Made by a program: the position numbers and the translations under genes
From: DATFRX01 sp035630615
Lineage (GTDB): Bacteria; Actinomycetota; Actinomycetes; Propionibacteriales; Nocardioidaceae
Direction of reading: 5' to 3'
DNA: 47,546 nt
Assembly (NCBI GenBank): GCA_035630615.1
Contig: DASQKI010000061.1
Span: forward strand, 1 to 47,546
The notes under the pieces: model-generated
What the model saw: the letters and a program-made list of their open reading frames with translations, nothing else
Told to the model about the DNA's origin: nothing
The model's database searches: none
Shown: positions 19,117 through 26,976 of the stretch, in pieces
Numbering within the stretch: position 1 is the stretch's first letter
How the letters are laid out: each line of letters begins with the position of its first letter

Positions 19117-22100
19117 TTGACGAACCCGACCACGCCCGCCCCACCGTCGACGCGCACACCAGCCGTCATCCGTCGTGCCCTGCTCGCCGTCGCCATCGTG
19201 GGCGCGATGGCCGCGCCGACGGCCCCATGGGAGTCGGCCGGCGCCCAGCGGGCCGGCGGCCAGGCTGCGGGCGTCGTCAGCTGGGGCTCGGCCGGCGGGC
19301 TCGAAGCCGGAATCCACCGGCTCACCCTGCTCACCGGCGATGTCGTCGCTCTGCAGGTCACGGCCGACGGGCGCCAAGCGGCCTGGGTCGAAGATCCGGT
19401 CGATCCTGAGGACTCGCCGCACATCTACGAGGCGGACGGGCAGGTGCATGTCGTACCGGCCGAGGCCGCACCGTACGTCGCGTCCGGCGTACTGGACGAG
19501 AACCTGTTCAACGTCACCCTCCTCGCCCGCGACGGCTACGACGACGCCGCGACCGAAGAGCTGCCACTGCTGGTCGAGGCCCCCGACCGGGCTGGCGCGG
19601 CCGCCATGCCGGTCGCGCCGGACGGGACCGACGAGGTACGCGAGCTGGACAGCATCAACACCGTCTCGGTCACCGCCGACAAGACCGACATCCGCTCGAC
19701 GTGGACCGCGATCCGAGGCGACAGCGCGGCGGCGGTCACCAACACCGACGCCCAACTCGCCGGCGACCGACAGGTGTGGCTGAACGGCCGGGTCGAGGCC
19801 ACTCTCGACGAGAGCGTCGCCCAGATCGGCGCCCCGGAAGCGTGGGCCGACGGCTACGACGGCGACGGCGTGACAGTGGCCGTCCTCGACACCGGCTACG
19901 ACCCGACGCATCCCGACCTCGCCGGCCGAGTCGTCGATGCCCAAAACTTCACCGACGACGCCGATCCGACCGGTGAGGTCGCCGTCGACGACCACGGTCA
20001 CGGCACCCATGTCGCCGCCACCGTCGGCGGGACCGGCGCGGCATCCGGCGGCGACCGAAAGGGAGTCGCGCCCGCGACCGACCTGATCATCGGCAAGGTG
20101 CTCGATGCCAGTGGCTCCGGGTCGACCGACCAGATCATCGCCGGCATGGAGTGGGCCGCCGAGCACGACGCGGACGTCATCAACATGAGCATCGGCACGA
20201 CCGCGGCCTCCGACGGCACCGATCCGATGAGCCAAGCCGTCAACGAGCTGACGACGTCGACGGGCAGCCTGTTCGTGGTCGCCGCCGGCAACACCGGCCC
20301 CGGCAAGCAGACCGTCGGGTCGCCCGGCGCCGCCGACCTCGCGCTCACCGTCGGAGCCGTCGACAAGGACGACGAACCGGCTGCGTTCTCGTCGCGCGGG
20401 CCACGTCTGGGCGACGGCGCGATCAAGCCCGAGATCACCGCGCCCGGCGTCGACATCGTCGCCGCCCGTGCCGCCGGCACCTCCCTCGGCAATCTGCTCG
20501 ACGAGCACTACACGTCCTTGAACGGCACGTCGATGGCCACGCCACACGTGGCGGGCGCCGCCGCCATCCTGGCGCAGCAGCACCCCGACTGGACCGCTGC
20601 CCAACTCAAGGCTCGCCTGATCTCCACCAGCAAGACGCTGCCTGACCAGCCCGTGACGTTCCAGGGCGGCGGCCGGGTCGACGTTGCCGCCGCCGTACGC
20701 CGATCGGTCTCGGTCGACGACGGCACGGTTTACCTCGGACGGATCACCCGCGAGGCCGATCCGGTCACCCGTGAGCTGACCTATCACAACGCGTCCGATC
20801 AGCAGATCTCGCTGCGGCTGTCCGCCGAGGTCACCGGGACGGGGTCCGACGCCAGCAAACGCCCGGCGCTGACCTTTGACCAGTCGACCCTGAAGATCCC
20901 AGCCCACGGATCCGCGAGCGTCACGGCGACGCTCCGGCCGCAGTCGACGGCGCCCGGCAGCTTCGCCGGCCAGATCGTGGCGCGACCGTCCTCCGGCGGC
21001 CCGGTGCACACGACCATGGCGTTTGCCGTCGAAGGGCCGACCCACACGCTCACGATCGACGCCCTCGACCGCAACGGACAGCCCGCCACCGGACCCGTGG
21101 ACCTGTGGAGCGCCGAAACCGGTGATGAGAAGCGGGTCTTCCTGAAGGCCGGCACCGCCACGTTCGAGGTGCCCGACGGTCTCTACTCGGTGGTCGCGAG
21201 CATCGAGGGAGCCGTCTCCCGCAACACCGAGACGACGATCGCGGCCGAGCCCGAGCTGCGGATCGGCGCGGATCGGACGGTCCGGTTTGACGCACGGGAG
21301 GGCCAGCCGATCCGGGTCGTCACGCCGCGACGCAGTGACCTCGACATCTTCAACGTGCTGTGGCAGCGCTCCGTCGGCGATCATTCGGCGTCGTCGATCG
21401 TGGCACAGGGCACCGTCAGCGATCGGCTCTATGCGCTTCGCAGCTCGCAGGTCACGACCGGGGCGTTCCGGTTGGCGACCGAGTGGCAGCTGCAGCAGCC
21501 ACTGCTGACGGTCGAGGCATCCGGGGCTCTCGTGACGACGTCGCAGCAGGCTTCGCAGCTCGCCTACGAGAACTCGGCCCGGCTGCCGCTGGTCGACGCC
21601 GGCGACGGGTCGCCCGACGCCTTCGCGGCCGTCGACGCCGACGGCGCGGCGGCTCTGGTCAGCCGGCAGGCCGGTTCGACGAGCCTGCTCGCCCAGGCCC
21701 AGGCGGCCGCCGCGGCCGGTGCGAAGGTGTTGCTCGCCTACAACACCGCGGTCGATCGATGGACCGACTCGGCGAGCAGCGCCTCGATCCCCGTCTACCG
21801 CCTGGAACAGTCCGACGGCGAATCCCTGCTCGACGCCATCGCCGGGTCGCAGCCGCTTGTCGACCTACACGGAGTCCGCGACTCGATCTACCAGTACGAG
21901 CTGACCTTTACTGAGGTCGACCGGGTGCCCGGCGGCCACACGTACGACGTCAGTCCGAGGTCGTTGGCCACCGTCGTGTCGGACTTCCACCAAAACTCCG
22001 ACCGTCAGCGGCGGTCGGAGTCATGGATCCCCTACATCGCCGGCGTCGGCGTCGCCAACGCGATGTCGCAGCAGCGATCCGAGCCGCTGGCTCGGACCGA

Positions 22101-22929
22101 CTACCTCAGCACCCGAGGCGTCGACTGGCAGCGGTTCGGCTCGCCGTCGGAGTTCCCGAGCTTCTACTGGACCGGCGACAACCCGACGTCCTACGAAGCC
22201 GGCGACCGCGATAGCCAGGTGTGGTGGGGGCCGCTCGTCCACCCGGCCGTGCCGCCGCCAGCGAGCGGCGCGACGTCGGCTGTCGGTGGCGTCTACCAGC
22301 CCGTGGCTCGCTATCGCGACGCGATCCGGATCAACCTGCCCCACTACTCCTACGGCGACGCCCTCGCCGGCACGATCTACGAGCAGTTCGGCGACCGGTC
22401 CCAGGTGACCCTCGAACGAGACGGCGAGGTGCTCGGGACGTCGACCTGGCCCAGAGCGCAATGGACCGTGCCCGCCGACCGTGGGTGGTACGACCTCACG
22501 CTCGACGTGACGAATGGAGCCGGCAACTGGTCCGACACGTCCGTGCGGACCTCGACGACGTGGCACTTCGCGTCCGCCCGGACCGAGGAGTCCGGCGTCG
22601 CCGTCCCGCTCGTCCAGGTTGACTACGAGTTGGCGACGAACTCCCGCAACGAGGTGCCGTCCGACGTCGCCTATCCCCTGACGCTGCGGCCGACCTACCA
22701 GCCGCAGGCCGACGGTCCGGGACGGTTCACGGCGCAGGCCGAGGTCTCGTTCGACGACGGCGCCACCTGGCAGTCGGTGCCGGTCGATCGAGTCGGCGGT
22801 CGACTGCGGGCCGAGGTGCCGGCCGCGACCGGGCCCGGCTACGTCAGCGTCCGTGTCGTCGTGGCCGACGCCGACGGCAACCAGTTGAGCCAGCGCATCG
22901 ACCGCGCCTGGAAGATCGCGGCTCCCTAG
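19117..22929 (+). CDS. Secreted subtilisin-like (S8) serine protease, large multidomain
   Basis: This is a 1270-residue protein with a TTG start. A twin-Arg-containing hydrophobic signal follows (VIRRALLAVAIVGAMAAPTA), with likely cleavage near the AGAQ region. The catalytic triad is D258 (AVLDTG), H295 (HGHGTHVA) and S472 (NGTSMATPHVAGA). A propeptide precedes the protease domain. About 700 residues of beta-rich repeats follow, and a PA-like insert may lie around residues 830-930. Similar long S8 proteases of streptomycetes and relatives are extracellular. A 16-bp perfect hairpin ends the gene. The start codon is uncertain because no strong ribosome site is present. Confidence 0.9.
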   Translation: MTNPTTPAPPSTRTPAVIRRALLAVAIVGAMAAPTAPWESAGAQRAGGQAAGVVSWGSAGGLEAGIHRLTLLTGDVVALQVTADGRQAAWVEDPVDPEDSPHIYEADGQVHVVPAEAAPYVASGVLDENLFNVTLLARDGYDDAATEELPLLVEAPDRAGAAAMPVAPDGTDEVRELDSINTVSVTADKTDIRSTWTAIRGDSAAAVTNTDAQLAGDRQVWLNGRVEATLDESVAQIGAPEAWADGYDGDGVTVAVLDTGYDPTHPDLAGRVVDAQNFTDDADPTGEVAVDDHGHGTHVAATVGGTGAASGGDRKGVAPATDLIIGKVLDASGSGSTDQIIAGMEWAAEHDADVINMSIGTTAASDGTDPMSQAVNELTTSTGSLFVVAAGNTGPGKQTVGSPGAADLALTVGAVDKDDEPAAFSSRGPRLGDGAIKPEITAPGVDIVAARAAGTSLGNLLDEHYTSLNGTSMATPHVAGAAAILAQQHPDWTAAQLKARLISTSKTLPDQPVTFQGGGRVDVAAAVRRSVSVDDGTVYLGRITREADPVTRELTYHNASDQQISLRLSAEVTGTGSDASKRPALTFDQSTLKIPAHGSASVTATLRPQSTAPGSFAGQIVARPSSGGPVHTTMAFAVEGPTHTLTIDALDRNGQPATGPVDLWSAETGDEKRVFLKAGTATFEVPDGLYSVVASIEGAVSRNTETTIAAEPELRIGADRTVRFDAREGQPIRVVTPRRSDLDIFNVLWQRSVGDHSASSIVAQGTVSDRLYALRSSQVTTGAFRLATEWQLQQPLLTVEASGALVTTSQQASQLAYENSARLPLVDAGDGSPDAFAAVDADGAAALVSRQAGSTSLLAQAQAAAAAGAKVLLAYNTAVDRWTDSASSASIPVYRLEQSDGESLLDAIAGSQPLVDLHGVRDSIYQYELTFTEVDRVPGGHTYDVSPRSLATVVSDFHQNSDRQRRSESWIPYIAGVGVANAMSQQRSEPLARTDYLSTRGVDWQRFGSPSEFPSFYWTGDNPTSYEAGDRDSQVWWGPLVHPAVPPPASGATSAVGGVYQPVARYRDAIRINLPHYSYGDALAGTIYEQFGDRSQVTLERDGEVLGTSTWPRAQWTVPADRGWYDLTLDVTNGAGNWSDTSVRTSTTWHFASARTEESGVAVPLVQVDYELATNSRNEVPSDVAYPLTLRPTYQPQADGPGRFTAQAEVSFDDGATWQSVPVDRVGGRLRAEVPAATGPGYVSVRVVVADADGNQLSQRIDRAWKIAAP

Positions 22930-22951
22930 TCGACTCCCCCTCCACCCCGGG

Positions 22952-22991
22952 GGAGAATCGGCGTCGCTCCGCCGGGCGACGCCGATTCTCC
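22952..22991. terminator. Perfect 16-bp hairpin after the subtilase
   Basis: The arms 22952-22967 and 22976-22991 are perfectly complementary with an 8-nt loop, 22 nt after the TAG stop. It is the most perfect stem in the window. Only TT follows it, so it is an intrinsic-terminator-like stem without a proper U-tract. Confidence 0.75.
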
Positions 22992-23100
22992 TTGCCTGCG
23001 TGTCTCGCTACCCATCCGGTCGTCACGAACGCTGCGGCAGCGCAACGTTGGGTAGATCTCTGCATCGCGATTGCAGCGGTCAGCCCGCCAGGCTGTCGCC
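22992..23100. other. Intergenic with nested inverted repeat
   Basis: This is the non-coding part of the 329-nt gap between the subtilase and the acyltransferase. CTACCCA (23008-23014) pairs with TGGGTAG (23049-23055), and inside that CGCTG-CGG-CAGCG (23030-23042) forms a second stem. No promoter is clear. A 45-codon ORF follows. Confidence 0.35.
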
Positions 23101-23238
23101 ATGGACCCACAAGGCCCTCCGGCCGACGACGCCGATCCGGCCGCCTCGACAGCCGTCCCCGAGCCCGAACGGCCCGATCCACGGCTCGAAGACGACGACC
23201 CGACGTCGTGTCGCCCCTCGCCCTGGGAACCGCTGTGA
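23101..23238 (+). CDS. Possible 45-residue acidic, proline-rich small protein
   Basis: The ORF starts at ATG 23101 and is rich in Pro, Asp, Glu and Ala, ending SPWEPL. It has no membrane segment and no visible ribosome site. Its high GC third positions fit either a coding or a GC-rich non-coding stretch. It converges on the acyltransferase gene with a gap of about 20 nt. I do not recognise it and the call is tentative. Confidence 0.25.
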   Translation: MDPQGPPADDADPAASTAVPEPERPDPRLEDDDPTSCRPSPWEPL

Positions 23239-23258
23239 ACGCTCGTGGCGGATCGGTG

Positions 23259-24191
23259 TCAGCGGCGGCGCCAGGCGCGGCGGCGAGGCATGCCTGACAC
23301 GGGTCGCGGCGACTCGGTCTGGGCCCAGACCCGACGCCAGGCGGCCACATCGGGACCGGACGGGTCGGGCACCGCGTCGGCCGCGGCTCGCCGGCGAGCC
23401 TCCCACCAGGTCGACCGATCCTCGTCGAGCAGCGACGCGACCGCATCGCGGACCCGGGGCGCGAACTCGCGAGCCGACTCGCCTTCGGTGGGCCGTAGCG
23501 GCGGGCCGAAGCGCACGGTTACCGGCTTGCGTCCCGGGCTCGGCCAGCCCTGGCCGCGTGGCATCGCAGCGAAGGTGCCTCGATGCGCGACCGGGACGAT
23601 CGGCACCTGGTGCTCGACCGCGAGCCAGGCGGCGCCCATCCGGAAGCTGCCCACCCAGCCGTCGACGGACCGGGTGCCTTCCGGGTAGACCACGAGGTTC
23701 CAGCCCTCGTTGAGGACGTCGCCGGGCGTCGAGGCGAGCGAGCCGCCCCGACGCTCGATCGGGAACGTGTTGAACACCAGGGCCGAGCCGACCGCGCGCC
23801 ACCACGTGTCGAAGAAGTAGTCGGCCGCCGCTGCGACCGTCGTGATCCGACGCCACTCGTTGGGCAGCGACAGCAGGATCAGCGGAGTGTCGAGGTGCGA
23901 CGCGTGGTTGGCGACGAAGAGTACCGGCGGCTTGACCCGACCCAGCATGTCCAAACCCTCGACGTGCGGCGACACCTGCGACCGAAACAGGGGACGCAGT
24001 CCCGCCTGCTGCACGACCTCGCGCACCGCCTTGGCCGGTCGCCGCCGCGACCATGCGGTCGGGAAGACGGGCGACTCCTTCGGCAGCGAATGGGGCTCGG
24101 CCGACCGGGGTACGAGCGAGCGCCGGCCCCATCGCCAACCGCGCGACACCGCCCGTACGTCGTCGACGCCGCCCTTGACGAGCCCACGCAT
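23259..24191 (-). CDS. PlsC-like 1-acylglycerol-3-phosphate O-acyltransferase family protein
   Basis: This is a 310-residue protein whose ATG at 24191 overlaps the stop of the LarA-like gene (TGATG). The PlsC catalytic block NHASHLD (the family NHxxxxD) and the glycerophosphate-binding block VYPEGTRS are both clear. A further motif, VPIVPVAHRGTF, follows. The C-terminal 60 residues are charged and Arg-rich. Family members transfer acyl chains to lysophospholipids or other alcohols at the membrane. As the last gene of the four-gene operon it could esterify the alcohol or glycerol product of the upstream reductase. The exact acceptor cannot be told. Confidence 0.87.
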   Translation of the reverse strand: MRGLVKGGVDDVRAVSRGWRWGRRSLVPRSAEPHSLPKESPVFPTAWSRRRPAKAVREVVQQAGLRPLFRSQVSPHVEGLDMLGRVKPPVLFVANHASHLDTPLILLSLPNEWRRITTVAAAADYFFDTWWRAVGSALVFNTFPIERRGGSLASTPGDVLNEGWNLVVYPEGTRSVDGWVGSFRMGAAWLAVEHQVPIVPVAHRGTFAAMPRGQGWPSPGRKPVTVRFGPPLRPTEGESAREFAPRVRDAVASLLDEDRSTWWEARRRAAADAVPDPSGPDVAAWRRVWAQTESPRPVSGMPRRRAWRRR

Positions 24192-25771
24192 CAGTGCACG
24201 TCCGCGATCAGATGGGGCGGGTTGCGCAGGTAGGTGATCGACGGCGAGCTCCCGACGGTGCCGGACACCATCTCGAGCGCGTCGGCCAGCGTCGATGCCG
24301 CTCGAAAGCCCATTCGGCCAACCGCTCGCCGGTCGCCACCGACCCAGACGACCTCCTCGACATGGTCCATCGCGTGGGCGGCCCAGTACCACATGTAGAA
24401 CGGGTGCACCCCGTGGTAGGCGTGCGAGGTGCGATAGAGGTGCACGTACCACGGGTCGGTCGCGTAGGCCTCTTCGTGCTTGGCCTCGATCACCGCCGGG
24501 TCGGTCGACTCGGCGAGGACCTCTTCGTAGAAGTCGACGTACGACGGGTGGTGCAGCTGATTGAAGTCGGGCTTGACCGGGTGATAGAGGATCACCGCTC
24601 CGCCGCGCCGCACGACCGGCTGCCCACGGTAGGAGTTGAAGTAGTAGCCGAGCCCCATGCAGGTGGCGAGGATCGGGTTCATCACCGAGTTGACGTTGTA
24701 CGGACCGAGGTAGGGCACCCCGAGCACGAGCACGTCGGACTGTCCCTGCACCTCGACCATCTGCTGCCGGTGCACGTTGGCCAGCGTCTTGGCATGCACC
24801 GCCTCGGTCTCACCGGCATGGACGCCGGTCACGCCGTAGGGCGCCCGCAGGTCGTGGAACATCTTGTGCCGCAGCTTGTCCGGCGCCAGCGCGAGTCCGC
24901 GACGGACCGCGAGCATCGACGCCTGGTCCTTGACGCCCCACTCCCACTCGCGTTTGAGCAGGAAGTCGTAGGGCTTCGGGAAGACGTCGTTGTTGAGCGT
25001 GGTCTCGATCGTGAAGATCTTGAGGTGATCGGCGAGCATCCGCCCCATCCGCCAGGCGGAGTGATGCAGGTGCGACTTCTCCATGTCCATGAACGAGTGC
25101 GAACGCACCATCGTCTTGGAGTTGTGGTGGTGGCGCAGGCTCTTGTACGACGCGAGCCCGATCGGCACGGACTTGTGCCCACCGTCCATGGCGACGAGGT
25201 TGACGTTGACGTAGATCAGCAGATCCGACTCGGCGGCCCGACGGTTGATCTCGACGTCCTCGTCCTGGTCGGTCATGCCCACATGGAGCAGATTGCCGCG
25301 ATCCTCGGCGTCGTGGTTGTAGAGCAGACCCTGGGGGTGGAAGGACCGAAAGACTCGCTCCCCCACGATGTCTTTGAGCTCGGCGTTGGTCAGTCGGCGA
25401 TGCAGCGCGTTGGCACTGATCAGCTCGACGTCGTCGACACCCGCGTCGGCGGCCATCGTGAGAACTGCCTCGATGATCCGCTGCCGGATGTCGGGCTTGC
25501 GCATCGGCGGCAACGGGATCGAGATGTCGTCGAATGCGATCGTGAGCCGCATGCCGGACCGCAACAGCGACGGCAGCGGGTCGGACCCCTCCGGGTGCAG
25601 CAGCGCGTGCTGGATCGCCTCGTCGACATCCGACATGGCCGGCAGCGACTCGGGTGGATATACGACCTGCGTGCCAAGCGGAAACTCCTCGAGCCGGAAG
25701 CCCTCGCCCTCGTGCACGACAAGGGGCGGGGTCCGGTCGTCGACCTCCAGTACGAACCCTGGACGACTCAC
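24191..25771 (-). CDS. LarA-like (lactate racemase N-terminal domain, DUF2088) protein
   Basis: This is a 526-residue protein starting at the GTG at 25771. That codon overlaps the dehydrogenase stop (GTGA) and has a GAGGAG ribosome site. The N-terminal half resembles LarA: ALHRRLTNAELKDIVG matches the region of the first catalytic His, and GGHKSVPIGLASY matches the nickel-pincer lysine region. The family's second His block (PH..AGFSGG-K) reads VNLVAMDGGHK here, so that histidine appears absent. The C-terminal half is longer than in typical LarA and rich in Tyr, His and Trp. LarA enzymes racemise or epimerise 2-hydroxy acids by hydride transfer with a nickel-pincer cofactor. The cofactor genes larB, larC and larE are not in the window. 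An altered substrate or chemistry is likely. Confidence 0.75.
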   Translation of the reverse strand: MSRPGFVLEVDDRTPPLVVHEGEGFRLEEFPLGTQVVYPPESLPAMSDVDEAIQHALLHPEGSDPLPSLLRSGMRLTIAFDDISIPLPPMRKPDIRQRIIEAVLTMAADAGVDDVELISANALHRRLTNAELKDIVGERVFRSFHPQGLLYNHDAEDRGNLLHVGMTDQDEDVEINRRAAESDLLIYVNVNLVAMDGGHKSVPIGLASYKSLRHHHNSKTMVRSHSFMDMEKSHLHHSAWRMGRMLADHLKIFTIETTLNNDVFPKPYDFLLKREWEWGVKDQASMLAVRRGLALAPDKLRHKMFHDLRAPYGVTGVHAGETEAVHAKTLANVHRQQMVEVQGQSDVLVLGVPYLGPYNVNSVMNPILATCMGLGYYFNSYRGQPVVRRGGAVILYHPVKPDFNQLHHPSYVDFYEEVLAESTDPAVIEAKHEEAYATDPWYVHLYRTSHAYHGVHPFYMWYWAAHAMDHVEEVVWVGGDRRAVGRMGFRAASTLADALEMVSGTVGSSPSITYLRNPPHLIADVH

Positions 25772-26976
25772 CTGCTGCTCCTCGGATCGAAGGTGACTTT
25801 GACGGCGCCGAGCCGGCCGGCCGAATGCGCATGATCGAGCGCTTCGCGCCACCGGTGTAAGGGATAGGAGACGACTCCGGACGCGACATCGGCGACGCCG
25901 CCGCCGGCCGCCAGCTCCATCGCGAGATCGAAGCTGCCTCGGCCGTCGGCGGCCGGCTCTCGACTCGCCGACGCGTAGGACCCGATCACCTCGAGCTCGC
26001 GAAACCACGCTGCCGAGAGGTCCGCCACGGCCGGCATGCCCGAGAGGACGACGCGACCGCCGGCCTTGGTGGCATGCAACGCCTGCTCCACTGACTTCCG
26101 GGACCCGACCGCGTCGATGGCGATGTCGACGCCGCCGAGGAGGTAGGACCGACCGAGCTGGCCCCGCACGTGAAACGCCCGGGTCGACCGGCGTACCCCG
26201 CGCAATGCCTCGTCGGGCACCACCACGTCGGTCGCGCCGAAGTCGCGGGCGAGGTCGCGCTGGTGCGCGTGCTTGGCGACGACGGTGATGTCGCCGGCAG
26301 GGGTCAGCTCACGCAGCGCCAGTGTCGTCAAGAGCCCGACCGAACCGGCGCCGCTGACGAGCACGTGGTCGCCGCGGTTGACCCGCGCCCGTAGCGCCGT
26401 GTGCACAGCGCAGGCGAGCGGCTCGACCAGCACGGCCTGCTCGTCGGTGAGATCGTCGGGCACCGCGTGCAGCTGGCTGCGATGAGCGATGAAGACCTGG
26501 CTCCAGCCACCGCCGGTGTCGGCGCAAAATCCCGTCTGCAGGCCGGGAGCCAGGTGCCCGACGGTGATGCGGTCGCACCGATTGGTGGCGCCCGCGGAGC
26601 ATGACGCGCACGGCTCGACGCCTCGGGCGGCGCAGGTCAGCACCGAGTCGAGCACGACGCGGGTGCCCGACGGAAGGTCGTCGCAGTCGTCCATCAGGTC
26701 GCCCACGACCTCGTGTCCTGGCACGAACGGCATCGAGACGAGGCCGGAGAAGTAGAGGCTCGTTCGTCCTGACAGGGCGCCGAGGTCGGACCCGCAGATG
26801 CCGGACAGTCGCACCCGAACGCGCGCCCAGCCCGGCCGGGATGCCGCGGGCTGCTCGCGGCTGACCAGGCGTAGCGGCGCGGCCGGCCCGGACAGGATGC
26901 CGGGGATTCGGCCGCCGACGGCCTTCGCCGCGACCATCCGGGGCACCGACCGGAACATCTCGAGGGCGAGGATCAT
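25768..26976 (-). CDS. Zinc-binding medium-chain alcohol dehydrogenase
   Basis: This is a 402-residue MDR-family enzyme starting at the ATG at 26976, overlapping the reductase stop (ATGA). The catalytic zinc region shows GICGSDLGAL and GHEVVGDL. The structural zinc lobe shows CASCSAGATNRC, and the NAD(P)-binding Rossmann fold shows VSGAGSVGLLTTLAL. The family oxidises alcohols or reduces aldehydes. Encoded between an acyl reductase and a LarA-like protein, it most plausibly interconverts a long-chain alcohol and aldehyde in the same lipid pathway. No specific substrate is implied by the sequence. Confidence 0.88.
   Translation of the reverse strand: MILALEMFRSVPRMVAAKAVGGRIPGILSGPAAPLRLVSREQPAASRPGWARVRVRLSGICGSDLGALSGRTSLYFSGLVSMPFVPGHEVVGDLMDDCDDLPSGTRVVLDSVLTCAARGVEPCASCSAGATNRCDRITVGHLAPGLQTGFCADTGGGWSQVFIAHRSQLHAVPDDLTDEQAVLVEPLACAVHTALRARVNRGDHVLVSGAGSVGLLTTLALRELTPAGDITVVAKHAHQRDLARDFGATDVVVPDEALRGVRRSTRAFHVRGQLGRSYLLGGVDIAIDAVGSRKSVEQALHATKAGGRVVLSGMPAVADLSAAWFRELEVIGSYASASREPAADGRGSFDLAMELAAGGGVADVASGVVSYPLHRWREALDHAHSAGRLGAVKVTFDPRSSR

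Noticed and set aside
18820..21384. 854-residue minus-strand ORF opposite the subtilase
   Set aside because: It runs antisense through the LAL C-terminus and the protease domain with no recognisable domain. GC-rich codon bias explains the open frame.
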